Assembly: GCA_905147135.1 (NCBI GenBank) | Contig: LR990041.1 | Coordinates: 17,483,907-17,547,906 of the forward strand | Direction: 5' to 3' | DNA: 64,000 bases | From: Blastobasis lacticolella | Lineage: Eukaryota > Arthropoda > Insecta > Lepidoptera > Blastobasidae | In this document: piece by piece, positions 21,627-32,700 of the stretch | How positions within the stretch are numbered: the first letter of the stretch is position 1 | Layout: each line of letters opens with the position of its first letter | Made by a program: the position numbers and the translations under genes | Notes under the pieces: model-generated | Told to the model about the DNA's origin: nothing | What the model saw: the letters and a program-made list of their open reading frames with translations, nothing else | Database searches by the model: none

Positions 21627-21679
21627 ATGTCTGACCATCATCAGAGCCACCATGAAGATGATAATGCACAGCTCTCGCC
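21627..21679 (+). pseudogene. start of a second gag copy after the 3' LTR
   Basis: The LTR runs directly into the leader and the first 17 or so codons of gag (MSDHHQSHHEDDNAQLS...), matching 10233-10285, and then stops abruptly at TA-rich DNA. An ordinary single insertion ends at the LTR, so this copy is an LTR-internal-LTR-internal arrangement cut off in gag. Confidence 0.85.
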
Positions 21680-21699
21680 TATATATATTTAATAAACAT

Positions 21700-22910
21700 A
21701 CAATAGTATATATAAATACACATACATATATACATAATAAAATATATACAGGTATTGCAGAACATTCAGGCACATGAGGAAAGATAATGTTTCTTTACAC
21801 GCTTTTTAAAGATACATTTTGATTTTGTATGTATCAGCAACTCGTGGCTCCTCGTAGGTATAGTTGCTATGCTCAATGCGACTCGTGCAGAGGGTTTGAA
21901 TGCGTGTACAAAAATGACCAGTAATATATCTGAAATAAGTAAGTAATCATGTTAATGATATTAAGATGTTTTTAAGGTTTGGTTTTGTAATTGAAATAAA
22001 TATAAAGAAAAGTAAGTAAGTAAGTAAGTTGCCCGCGAGCACGTCCGCGTAGAAATCGTTTTTATGACAGTTTAGCTTTTGCCCGCGTTACTATTTTAAT
22101 GGCTTTCGAAGGATTGTATGAAAAATGACCTATTTGTCCGTTTTTTTGCAACGGAGTGTAAATAACTAATAGTACCTAATAGTAATGTAGGAAATATATA
22201 AATACGTACCAATTAATAATATATGCTTACCTTAAACAAACTACCAGTCTTTTTCTGGCACTACAGCCCTTCTAAACTTTGTGTGTTGTTTGTCAAATAG
22301 GGCTTGAGAATATCTAGGAAACTATAGAACTAGATTTTGACATACGAATGTAATCGAAAAATCTTTTTTCATAATGTAGTAAGTGGGAAACAAATAACGA
22401 ATGATATTCCCCAAATATTAGTCTTTTCAAATTTATATCATGAACCCATGCTTGACGTTTTTTAGGTTTACGCTCCTCTTCATCTGCCAACAAACAACCG
22501 ATAATAATGATATCTCCAATCAATATCCATTGCAAGATAATAAATGATATTTTAATGAACTGATGATATTGATGATGAATTTGGAGAGATAACCCGTATA
22601 TTTATATTTCTGTTTCTGTTTTTCTCTTTGAGGGAGAATAATATCCTATAACTGTGTCGACAAACAGCAAAGACTTAATTTTTTTTAGAGTAAAGATAAC
22701 GAGCAATCAGGGTTACCATCTAAGCATTTTTTGAGATGTAATTATTAGTACCAAATCATGATACACAGTTGGCAACCCTGCCAGCAATTGCGGTGCGTGC
22801 GGTGCGGCCAGTGTGGCCATGTCATCAGCAACGTCAGCAATATCTCAATGCGATGCGTGCGGCGCGTGCGGCCCTTGCGGTGCGGACTAGTCGACGCGTA
22901 GATATACTAG
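21700..22910 (-). mobile_element. right inverted arm: Harbinger-related element
   Basis: This is the reverse complement of the left arm. From the centre outwards come a TA-rich segment, the block matching 9530-9885, a private 340-bp transposase segment, the block matching 9390-9530, and the GC-repeat-rich outer block matching 7660-7990. The element reads outward-in on the minus strand, so the two arms point at each other. 22016-22090 also contains the widespread insect motif 'gcccgcg...cgtccgcg'. I could not fix terminal inverted repeats or a TWA target duplication. Confidence 0.75.
22314..22535 (-). pseudogene. Harbinger (PIF) transposase N-terminal fragment
   Basis: The 73-codon minus-strand frame reads CLLADEEERKPKKRQAWVHD, INLKRLIFGEYHSLF and EKRFFDYIRMS. 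This is the conserved N-terminal region of PIF/Harbinger (HARBI1-like) nuclease transposases: the W-V-H-INxKR motif, EFH/YH and RFxxYFRMS. The frame stops soon after the RMS motif; the DDE catalytic domain is absent from the arm. The left arm keeps only the first dozen or so residues of the same frame. The protein would catalyse cut-and-paste transposition in the nucleus; here it is inactive. Confidence 0.75.
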
Positions 22911-23086
22911 CATAGCGTAGCGTAGAAATAGAGACAATAAGAAAATGTGTTAATGGACGCATTCTTATATTATTCTAACTTAGCAAATAATAATTAAATT
23001 AAATTACTTATTAGTCTTTAGGCTAGATTTTAATTATAATGCTCTACCTACTTGGCAGATAGGTAAAAAAAAATGTTGCTAAATAG

Positions 23087-23803
23087 TGCAGGGGGTCTAA
23101 AATGGCCACTTTGGATGAAACGTCAAAAATATGATTCATTTGGTGAATTCTAGCAGAACATAAGTAGTTCCTCTAAATTTAGTAAAATGGCCGCTTATTC
23201 TATATGAATCATATTCAATTCATTTCTCCGATATTGTTACATAAAAAATGGTATACCGGTTTTAACGGTTTTCTTTTCCATTAACATTTTTCATGTTCAT
23301 AAATACCAAATCATCGAAAAGAAATTACTGGCGCCTTTCAATGATCAAATCAATCATTTTCTAATGAAATGCAATTAAAAATAAAAGTAAAATAAACATC
23401 CAAATGCAAAACAAATTAAACTTAATTATAATTATAATAACTGGCAACACTAAAATGAATGTCAAACATAAAATTAAATGTAGTTTTTGGTATATTAAAA
23501 AACTGAATTTGAGGTAAAACAATGCTAATAAATGTTACAAAATCACGTAATCAGTCTAAATGAAAACTGTAATCAAGTGTAAAAGCTTGTAAAATACAAA
23601 TATGAAACAAATTTTTTGCTCATTCAGTAACTTCTAAGGATTCTGCTATTTGACATATTAGCAATTCATAATAAGTGGACCATTTTACGAATTTCCGTAC
23701 AAAACTGTCAAATTGGATGAATTGCAATATGAATAATTTGGCGTTTCACCGGCAAAGTGGCTATTTTAAACACCTAATGTGGCCTTTTTAGACCCCCAGC
23801 TCA
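23087..23803. mobile_element. about 715-bp element with inverted termini
   Basis: The left end 'GGGGGTCTAAAATGGCCAC' (23090-23108) and the reverse complement of the right end, starting 'GGGGGTCTAAAAAGGCCAC', match; similarity continues through 'ggtgaaacg.caaa.tat'. The interior is AT-rich and non-coding. A target duplication is not clear. Confidence 0.65.
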
Positions 23804-23964
23804 AATAGCAAAAATAATATGGATTCTTTACAGTCAAATCCCACATGGCCTATTCCTAAATCATAGACCGAGCATAAATCTCAACAAACTCCAAGGGAGC
23901 GACCTAACTGCGGTAGGTAGAGGGCCAACCTATACTGAAGTTACAGGTTATCACTGTTAAAATT

Positions 23965-24045
23965 TATTAATGACTAGCGCCCCGCCCCGGCTTCGCACGG
24001 ATAGTAACCTTAACAAATTATACATCTAAACCTTCCTCTTGAATA
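23965..24045 (+). repeat. arthropod interspersed repeat fragment
   Basis: 'ctagcgccccgccccggcttcgcacgg' and, downstream, 'aaaccttcctcttgaataa' are halves of a repeat widespread in arthropods; the second half also occurs at 43465-43630. I cannot assign a class with confidence. Confidence 0.5.
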
Positions 24046-24439
24046 ATTGATTTTATGGAGAGCTTACCGACTTTTCTACTAAAGCGTACTTTATTTAACC
24101 TAAGCCCGATTTACGTAGGTCAATGTCATTGGTGTTTAGCTAAGTTGATAAGTACAATGAGTATGTACAGTGGTGTAAATGATCGGACAGTAGCGAGTCA
24201 ACTTGGCTCCGGTAGCTTCCGGATGTCTAGACAGAGCAGCACATGTGGAAAGGTGGTCAGACAACAGTTCCTCTCTACAACTTTGGAGAGAGACCAAACA
24301 GTACAGCTCCCGAAGAAATAGCTGATTGGTTTTTCTCCAATTCCGCCAATGAATTTTACTCTGCACATTATCTCTTTGTAGACCTCGACACAGTATTATA
24401 CTTTTTCTTCACATTATGGTTGGTAGAGTCCTTTTGGGC

Positions 24440-25216
24440 CTGATCAACTCTTCAGGTACGAAAAGCATCCTGCTTGAGGGGAGTTGCCACAGCACCGCCT
24501 GCCTGTTTTACCAGGGCTGACTCTTGCAGGCGAGGGGGTTATGGGGTCCCACCACCATCTCAGGGGCCCAAGCCAACCTCACCTGCACGTGGTGCCCCTG
24601 CTGGCAGACAGACGAGGATCTAGCGAACCAGCTTTTCCCTAATGGGTTGTGCGTGTCAGATGGGAGTCGATGCATGTAAAAGGCAAAAGCCCACACAAAT
24701 AATGGAAGGTCAAGACCAGATACCCGGCACAGATAGGGCGTCACCACTAAACGACGCGCAGAGGGATCGCCCTACCACTGTGTTAAATGGGTTAGGACTA
24801 CCGGGACAAGGGCGGACCCGGTTAAAGACATTAGCCCTAAGAAAAGTCTGCTTTGCCAGTTGGAACCTTGGCACGCTGACCGGGCGTGCTCGTAAACTGG
24901 CTAACGTATGCGCCAGGCGTAAGGTGGTAGTAGCGTTTCTGCAGGAGACCAGGTGAAAAGGCAATAGGTCCCGAAACATCGAGAACGGCTATACGCTGGC
25001 TCTGCGAGTGGGGATAATGGTGTGAGGGTAGTGCTCTTTGAGGAGTTTTGGGACTGCGTCTTGAACATGAAGCGTATAAGCGACCGAATCATGGTTGTAG
25101 GGGTGCTTATTGAAGGGGTCGTGACCAATTTGATAAGCGCCTACGCTCCACAGGTCGATTGCAGCGACGCGGACAAGGCGTTGTTTTGGGAGCAAATCGG
25201 GGAAGTAATACGTTGC
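24440..25216 (+). pseudogene. RTE LINE, 5' end and endonuclease start only
   Basis: The GC-rich leader ('gttgccacagcaccgcctgcctg...gagggggttatgggg') is followed by the start of an apurinic-type endonuclease: FASWNLGTLTGRARKLANVC, with the catalytic Asn, and VVVAFLQETR, with the catalytic Glu. A TGA replaces the Trp codon of the usual QETRWKG. Frame-shifted blocks follow, matching RISDRIMVVGV and ISAYAPQVDC. The element ends abruptly at about 25216 with no RT. Having the 5' end but not the 3' end is the reverse of normal LINE truncation, so the copy was probably cut by a later deletion or insertion. Confidence 0.8.
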
Positions 25217-25860
25217 TCTTGACATTTTATTTAATTAATTCCCTATGTTTCATTGCTATGAAAATGTGTTTAAATTTTATCCATAAACCTATGAATTTCT
25301 ACCATATGGTTTATCCTCATTTCAGCAATAGCAAACTTCTATATTGGGGTAGTTTTGTTTTCTCAAAGTGTATTTGTTGTTTGTTGTTGCTTACCGGCCG
25401 GATGGAGGCTATGGGAGCGTAACAATCAGATGGTAATTATTTCAGAGTTTATAGGAAAATCGGGTTAATTTAATTATTGTTCAGTGGTCCGTATGAACTA
25501 CTATTAAAATATTGTAATTTCCTCTGTTTAAAAGCAATGTATGAAAATAAAGTAGGTATCTTTAAACCGTGAAGGCGATGCTCGTGTGAAAATTTAGCAG
25601 ACTTGGCCCTTGTAGGCAAGGTATGTCTCACGCTTCCACTTAAATCTATCACTACCTACGCTGTGTCAAACTTTAATGTCGAGCTATTTAGTCTCAATAA
25701 TTATCAATAATTAATTTCTCATCAAACGTTGTAATGATATTACTTACCTACCTGATCTACCAAATTCAGTGTGGTGTAAGTTACGAATATACATTAGTTC
25801 ATGTAGCTGAGATAACAGATACCTTACAGCAGGGGTACTGGCGGCAAACAAGGGTCATCT
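25217..25860. other. unassigned DNA
   Basis: Nothing recognised; 25565-25660 resembles a repeat ('gttcttgcctacaagggcc'-like on the minus strand) but without a diagnostic motif. Confidence 0.4.
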
Positions 25861-25862
25861 AA

Positions 25863-25890
25863 TATTGAAACTAAATATTTAGTTTCAATA
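25863..25890. repeat. perfect 28-bp palindrome
   Basis: TATTGAAACTAAAT followed directly by its exact reverse complement, with no spacer. It lies 40 bp upstream of a truncated SINE; role unknown. Confidence 0.9.
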
Positions 25891-25930
25891 ATTAGGAATA
25901 CTTAAACACATGTTAGTAGGGCAATAATTA

Positions 25931-26188
25931 GATCCCGCTCCGGCCATGTACCAATGACTGTTTTTTGAGTTATGTACATTAGTTGAATACTAACCGATGC
26001 TCTTACGGTGAGGGAAAACATCGTGATGAAACCTGCACATTCAGGCGACTGGATGTGTAACCATAATCCAATCTGGTCAGGTTCCCCTGGTAGCAGGGTC
26101 ATGGAGGTCAGATGGCAGTCGCTCCACTGTAATTACTTGACCTGCCAAATCCTGGATCATGGTAAAGGCGGATCCCGGGCTTGCATTG
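25931..26188 (+). mobile_element. SINE family 1, head truncated
   Basis: It starts inside the B-box region ('atcccgctccggccatgtaccaatgactg') and continues through the family body to 'ggatcatggtaaaggcggatcccggg'. The tRNA-like head and the last part are missing. Confidence 0.85.
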
Positions 26189-26189
26189 A

Positions 26190-28080
26190 CGGTCTTGGCA
26201 AGAGCATCAAAACAACAATATGCTAATTCTGCTAAGGGTATATTTACCACATCACGGTGTAATTCGCAATTCTGTCACTGTACCTAGGTAAAAAACAATA
26301 TATAGCATAAATACATTTTAAGGGTATGTTCTGGGTTTCCTACAGCGTACTTTTGTTGATGAGTAGCTCGATATTTCGACGCAGTTGCATGCATCTTGTA
26401 GGACCTCTCTTGTCTTATTTTATTACTTACGGTTATGAGGACTCCTGTTTTAACATTGTTTCAGCATGTTGAATACTTTTTATAGTATAATATCGTTTTA
26501 AGGGTATCTTTATATTTGGCCCTTCAGGCTCTGATTGCTCATCATTCCTCCCTGGAAAATTAAGTCTATTCCGTAAAATAAGACCACGTTGTAATTACGT
26601 TTTACTAATGTTTTGATTCAAATAGAATTTTGTAGTATGTAGGGTTTAACTCTGACTTGTGTTATTACTTACGACTATTAGGACTTCTGTTCAAACGTTG
26701 GTTTAGCACGTTGATACTTTAATTTTAAATTTTTCATACATTAGTAATGGTTTTTATAGGTATCTTTATATTTAGCCCTTCAGGCTTTAATGGCCTCCAA
26801 TTCATGATACTATGTTCAGAAAAGAGATGATAGTATGTTTATTTGGATGCGACCATTATTTTAAATGGTCTACGAATTAAGTATTTCTAGACGTACTTGT
26901 TTGTTCTGTTAATTCATTTCCTTTTGCCTTTGAATACGTATTACAAGACTGGCTATGATAAATTTGAAATTGATTGACGGCTTGAGAGAAATAAAAAGTC
27001 TGGGATTCTGAAGTTTGGAGGTGAAAAAGTGGAGGTTTTTTCACGATTTTTATTTTTACTAAATGTGCCTTCGAACAAAAGGGTGGATGGATCTAGATCG
27101 CCACTAGAAGTTACTGTTATCGCCATGCAAAATTAATGAAATCAATCTCGGACTAAAAATGCATAAAGGCTGCATCTATTTTAATGGAATTTTATCAAAG
27201 TGAATTATATGATCCTGCTGGACAAAAGTTACGTGTAAGACTCTGTTGGACCTATAGTGCTTTACTAAAGTAATTTTTGTAAATTAATTTGAATTAGCTA
27301 GCCAACTGGACTGAATAATCATAACCCACTACCCTGATTCTTTAGTTTTCTTTATCCACTGAGTCTGCTACCGACCTAATTAGATTCTCTGAGACCTCTA
27401 ATTGAGCTTTTCTTTATACAACTAAACCTGACACTGTCCTGCAGTTTAGTTACGTTACAATCTGCAAAATAATACATAATATTCAATAAAAATCTTAACT
27501 TTGTATTCGCTTACTATTCTACAACATTTTTTTACCTTACTCACTCGCCATTGCACTGTCACTATTGTCCGAGGAAACACATATCCGATTTTGCTATTTG
27601 TGATTCTTGACTTTCATACTTTTGCTCCTCAATCATGGTACGTTATAGGTTATTGGCAAATATTTTTCCATTATTCCTGAGTGATAATTTTACTAATTTT
27701 TCTTTAGCAAAAAATTTGTCAAGCTTTTCTTATTCATTTTTACATCGTAACAAGACAATAAAATCATAAATGGACAGGATTAATCAAACATGACTTTAAC
27801 AAATATGTTTGGAAACCGTACGTTATATTACATTACGTTATATTGAATGTCTATCCGAATACTTAAGTATTTCACCTACACTATATGTGTGTCTCTGTAG
27901 TCCTGGATGTTTTAATTTAAATTTTATAGCGTTTCCGTCAGTTTAATAAAATTATGTTTTCCCGCTTCATCGTCCATCTTATGTTTCCTGTTATTCTATG
28001 ATAAATAATATATCAAGCATAACAAAGGACAAAGTACAAATAGGATTGTAATTATAGTCGAGATTTGGCTATTTACGAAG
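26190..28080. other. AT-rich DNA with a diverged direct duplication
   Basis: The only structure seen is a duplication about 240 bp apart: 26410-26530 and 26655-26790 share 'ttattacttacg', 'aggactcctgtt/aggacttctgtt', 'agcatgttga/agcacgttga' and 'ggtatctttatattt.gcccttcaggct'. No coding signal; 27200-28060 looks featureless. Confidence 0.5.
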
Positions 28081-28084
28081 AATA

Positions 28085-28420
28085 ATATATCCGCAAACGC
28101 TGAGGGTCCCGCAGGTCTGCGTTTTATCACCAACGCTATTTCTTCTGCATATCAATGATATGTTGCAATCTGCTGATATTCATTGTTATGCAGATAACAG
28201 TACAGTGTGTGAATCATACCCCGGCCATGCGGGCATTTCTCAGACACACGTCAAATTAATGTCGGAAGAAACTCCTGTATGTAATCGAAACAACATTTGA
28301 TCATGTTTTGAATTGGGGTCTCTGTAAAATAGTTCCAAAAACCCTGAACTGAACGCGGGTGGGCTGATTTTAAATCCAGTATAGATCTACGCCTCAGAAC
28401 AGAATCTAAATATCTAAAAT
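28085..28420 (+). pseudogene. LINE reverse transcriptase fragment
   Basis: The plus strand reads VLSPTLFLLHINDMLQSADI then HCYADNSTV, the RT B and C motifs of an insect non-LTR retrotransposon. The catalytic YADD has become YADN, which removes the second metal-binding Asp. The frame decays within 100 codons. The C-terminal fragment at 52950-53220 belongs to a similar element type. Confidence 0.7.
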
Positions 28421-28789
28421 CTGTCCAGACTAACTTGTCCTCTAACTAACTATTCGATAAACAAACAACACTCGGTAACACTATCAACTTGCCATATCGA
28501 GGAATTGCCGAGGAAATAAAGATGTAAAGGCTTTTATTAGGTTTCAGGATATCAAGAACTCAGGGTTTAGGCTTTAGTAGTCGAGCAGGCGCAGGCACGT
28601 TTCTAACTACAATGAGATTTGCTTTGCGTGGGGTATACTGAACATTAAGGTTAAAGGTCTGAATCATCATAGCCCACCGAGCCAGACGCCCACTGAGAGT
28701 TTTAATTTGTATGTACGTCTTGGAATTTCGCAATCAATATATCACCCACTTACAAGACATATTCACTCACTCACAAGACTAACACTTTT

Positions 28790-29032
28790 GACGACCTGAG
28801 TAGTTCAGTTGGTTAACAAGCCGGACTGCTACGCAGAGGTCCCGGGTTTGATTCCTGGCCGAGCAGAAATTGAAATGATGAATTTTAGTTTTTTACGGGT
28901 CTGGATGTTATATGTTTATAAGTATGTATTTAACAAATATATTAAGTAGTTTATCAGTTACGTAGCACCCATACCACAATCTTTGTTTACTATGGGGCTA
29001 GATGACGATGTGAGAATTGTCCAAGAATATTT
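28790..29032 (+). mobile_element. SINE family 2, complete copy
   Basis: The tRNA-like head ('tagttcagttggttaaca...ggtcccgggtttgattcctgg') is followed by 'gcagaaattgaaatgatgaatttta', 'cgggtctggatgttatatg' and the tail 'tatggggctagatgacgatgtgagaattgtcca'. Six copies of this family are in the window. Confidence 0.85.
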
Positions 29033-29039
29033 AGTTTAC

Positions 29040-30090
29040 TTTCACTGAAGCTATCGGGTTGAAATTTGGCATACATGTTTGGTTCTCGTGACAATACATT
29101 ATATACGAGAACAACACATATGAGATCATAGAGCTAGTCTGATGATGGAGTCGGAAGGTGGTCAAAGGAACTAATGAACGCAACAAGATAAACCCATTGT
29201 GTTTGGGCTCTTTGGAATGATCTTGATGAGCTACTACATTCCTAGATAACACTCAAGGTCTGATCATGATGACGGAAGGTGGCCGTAGGAACTACTGAAC
29301 TCAACAAGGAAGAACTAGGTCCTTATGAGTGCTTTTATACCTCTATGATATTCAATCAAAAGCTGCGCAATAAAAGCATGTTATGAAAAAAGCTTATTTT
29401 ATTAAACTAATCACAGTTTCAAGTTCCAATCTGCCAAACAGTGCATGTAACCTTTGAATACTTATTTTGTAAATGTAGCTTATGATTTTGTTATAAACAC
29501 AGTAATATGGATAGAAATACCAATAGAATAGGAGAATTTAACTTCACCGGGCAATCTCATAGATTTGCTTTTTTAACCTTCTGTAATCTGCAATAGAAAT
29601 CAATATACCTATCAAACTATCATATTTGTGCATTACTTTTCTGAGGAGTTTTATCTTCATAACGTATTGGGTTTTAAATTGAAATGGGAAACCGCATCGT
29701 AAACTTGATCTATGCGCAGACTGCGCCACCGGTTGAAAATAAATAAAATGCTAATCCGATCCATCCTCTTTTACTGTTCAAGTTGGAACGATTTAGCCGA
29801 GATGTAGTAGCTACTCTGTTAGAGATTTATCTACCTCGGTTTTTAAATTTAAACTGGACTAACAAAGAAACAAGTTAGAACTTCAGAATATTATGAAACT
29901 GTAAGACTGTTGATATGTTTTGTTTATGTGTAATACTTTGGTAAGACTGTTTCAACTGTTTGTTTTCCTTTATAAATAAATATGCAGATCTGGCAGAAGT
30001 AAGCGTGTTTATAACCTTGGTAGTATCAAAAGAATAAAGACAAAACATGTTTGGCATATTATATCAGTAGTCTGTAACTTCACAGTTCAG
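29040..30090. other. unassigned DNA
   Basis: Two short related stretches occur near 29130-29180 and 29255-29310 ('ctgatgatgg..tcggaaggtggtc...gaactaatgaacgcaacaagata' against 'gatcatgatgacggaaggtggcc...gaactactgaactcaacaag'), a local duplication of unknown origin. No gene seen. Confidence 0.45.
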
Positions 30091-30094
30091 TATT

Positions 30095-30265
30095 GGAATT
30101 GAGCCTCCGGGGGGGTTATAGGGGTTTCCCGCCATCTCAAGGGCCCAAGTCAACCTCACCTGTGCGGTCCTCGCCAAAATCATCGCGGCGAATCGTCTTT
30201 CCCCTTACGGGTTCGGTTCGGACGGGAGTCGCCACACGTAAAAAGGCAATACACCGCAACACCAT
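30095..30265 (+). mobile_element. RTE LINE 5' leader fragment
   Basis: 'gggggggttataggggtttcccgccatctcaagggcccaagtcaacctcacctg' and 'cgggagtcgccacacgtaaaaaggcaa' match the leader of the RTE at 24530-24690. This is a second 5'-end-only fragment. Confidence 0.75.
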
Positions 30266-30361
30266 TAGCAATTTTATGAAATAAATTATCTAGGGCGTTT
30301 TCTATAGGGGTATATACATAATATTATTAGACAACGTACTATAAATAAAAATAAATAAATA

Positions 30362-30478
30362 AATAATCGTGGACAAATTCACACAGCGCCATCTAGCCCC
30401 AAAGTAAGCAAAGCTTGTGTTATGGGTGCTAGATAACTGATAAACTACTTATATACCTATTTTTAACTATGTATGTAC
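30362..30478 (-). mobile_element. SINE family 2, 3' part
   Basis: Reverse complement of the family tail: 'cacacagcgccatctagccccaaagtaagcaaagcttgtgttatgggtgctagataactgataaactact'. The head is missing. Confidence 0.85.
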
Positions 30479-30541
30479 CCACAACTATTACCATATTGAT
30501 GTGTACCTAACTTAGTAACCAATAAAGAATTGGTATTTGTA

Positions 30542-30691
30542 ACAGGGTCACGAAGGTCAGATGGCAGTCACTCTATTGTAATTACTTGATCTGCCATATC
30601 GTGTATCATGATGAAAGCGGACTCGAGGCCCTCGCGCGCGAGAGCACAACCGGGATATTAACGCCTAGATTATTATTATTATTATTATTAT
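30542..30691 (+). mobile_element. SINE family 1, 3' part
   Basis: It starts at 'cagggtcacgaaggtcagatggcagtc' and ends in 'gcgagagcacaaccgggatattaacgcctagattatt' with an ATT microsatellite tail. 5'-truncated. Confidence 0.85.
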
Positions 30692-31145
30692 TTCTCTATA
30701 TATATGCAGGAATAATGTAGAAAGCTCATTATTCCTGCGTGTCATAGGGTACTTTTGATCTCGGAAAAATAATGGAATCCCCCGGAATAATTAAACGTTT
30801 AAGAGATCCGTACGTGTCCGAACTAGGTCAAAAGCTATTCATTTCATAAGTTTGAAAATACGGTGCAGTATGATATTTCCATTGTTTACTGCAACATTTA
30901 TGTAGGTAATAGGGAAAATCTCATCTGGCCCCGGTCTCCAAGTTCTTCCAGTTGGATTGCCTTCGAGAGGTTTCTAACGACCGTCTCTAAGTGATATTGT
31001 CCAAGTTTCGACAGTAACGTCTTCTATCTCAGTCCACCGGTATCCTCCCAAAGGTGAGCTTTATTCACTTTTCGACGTAATGCCCCCATACCTGAAATTG
31101 AAAAGTTTTCGCGCCGCACCGTCTGAAACGCAATAGGCTGGGGCT

Positions 31146-31483
31146 CATAGAGAAAATATTTACTAACGTAATAGAGCAGCCATCACAAACAAAAATATTG
31201 TACCAACCTGTCACGTGCGGGAGGTGCGGGGGGAGGCTGCTAAGTCATAGAATGACCGATGAAATGTTATCATTTTCTTTATTTTTGGCCCTCGAATGGT
31301 TCGTACAGTTTTTAATGCACAAGATGGCGTTTTTTTAAATATCCAAGCCACTGTCAGATTGGTCCGCGTCGCGCAATGTCTCAGAACTGACTGCGGCCAC
31401 TGTTGTCCATGGACCGCAAAGCGTGGTTCAAAGAAAATACTTGCGGTGTCTCCTCTATTACGTTAGTAAATATTTTCTCTATG
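31146..31483. mobile_element. 338-bp MITE with perfect 31-bp TIRs and 8-bp TSD
   Basis: The left terminus 31146-31176 (begins CATAGAGAAAATATT) is the exact reverse complement of 31453-31483; identity stops at the 32nd base. Both sides carry the 8-bp repeat CTGGGGCT (31138-31145, 31484-31491). The interior is non-coding. Exactly 31 bp, a CAT start and a GC-rich 8-bp duplication are the hallmarks of the P superfamily; hAT also makes 8-bp duplications but usually has shorter TIRs. Superfamily assignment is inference; the MITE itself is certain. Confidence 0.9.
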
Positions 31484-31499
31484 CTGGGGCTAAACCATT

Positions 31500-32370
31500 C
31501 GCCATAAGTCATATAAAATAATAATAATGTTTCTATAATAATAATCTTTGGCCGAAGCAATCATCTAACCAGTTCACTTTGCGCTCTGAGATCCAAAAAC
31601 GAAAATACTAAAATTAATTATAATATTCGCTGTCTAGGATAGTAAATTACTATCTAAATAATTGTTTCACTAATGGATTTACAATTTTCGACTCCTTGTT
31701 ACTCCTGTGTACTTCTTATGAGTGGGCTTACCCAGTGGGCGTGCCTAAAAACCTAATTGGAAAATAGATGTGCTACCATTGACATTTAAGCTAACAACGC
31801 AAAGCTAAATATACAGGTTGAAAACTTATCGGGTAAACTGAACTACATGAAACAAAATATGCGATTGAATAATTTGGAGATAAATGGCGTGCCATTAGGT
31901 ATTTAATATGTAGTGAAAGCCTGGAGATTGAACTAGATTCGAGACTACAGCCACCGGGCCTTATTCCGGAACCTAAGTTGTACGGATACATTATACAATT
32001 GAACAATTGAAAGACATGGCATTGAAAGAGGGATATTATATAGCAACATTTTCAAAAATGTTCAAATTGGTCAAAAATATGGTATGTGCGTGTGTGTGTA
32101 TGTGTGAGTGTGTTGAGTTTGTGTATCTGCGTGTTGGGTGTGTAAGTGTTAGAAATAACTTAAAAAAATTGCAGCTTTATCAAAATTCGTTAAGAGCATT
32201 TTTTAAGAATATCTTTCGTGGCCTGATAGTCTAGAATCTAGATTAAGCAACCATTTGTATTCAATGATTTTACATTACATATCAAAAGCTTTATCGTAAA
32301 GAAATAAGTAAAGGTCCTAAGGTAAAAGGATGGGAGAAAAGAGACATAAAGCCGATCGATGTACAAGGCA
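31500..32370. other. unassigned DNA
   Basis: No gene recognised. A GT-rich low-complexity stretch lies at 32080-32145 (plus strand). Confidence 0.45.
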
Positions 32371-32371
32371 C

Positions 32372-32400
32372 GGGAGGGGGGGAGGGGGCTGGGAGGGCCC
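32372..32400 (+). other. G-quadruplex-prone G tract
   Basis: Five runs of three or more G within 29 bases ('gggaggggggg', 'aggggg', 'ctgggagggccc'). Confidence 0.7.
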
Positions 32401-32409
32401 TTTGCTTTT

Positions 32410-32700
32410 TTAGCAGTGGACGTGAACGTTGATACAGAGCGCACCCCGTCGCTACAGGGTGTCGCATCCGATGAAACCTGAAAAGCCCTTCCGGCTACAG
32501 GTGCTCCAGGGGGTGTTTAGCACGTATGCGCCTAGGTCCCTTTTTTGGCGAGTCGTGCATAACCAGTCCGGCCGGCCGGCTGGTACTCATGAGAGTTCAC
32601 CTCCTCCCTCCCAACCGCAATACCGGCGGGTGCCCATTTCCATTGCGTTGGGCGCAAAAAAAGAAGTTGATACAATACCAACCAAATTGTTTTAAAAAAT
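32410..32700. other. GC-rich block of unknown origin
   Basis: CpG-containing sequence ('gcaccccgtcgctacagggtgtcgcatccg', 'ccggccggccggctgg') that contrasts with its AT-rich surroundings. Open frames of 67-88 codons cross it in two phases, but none has a recognisable domain. It may be part of a mobile element leader. Confidence 0.35.
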
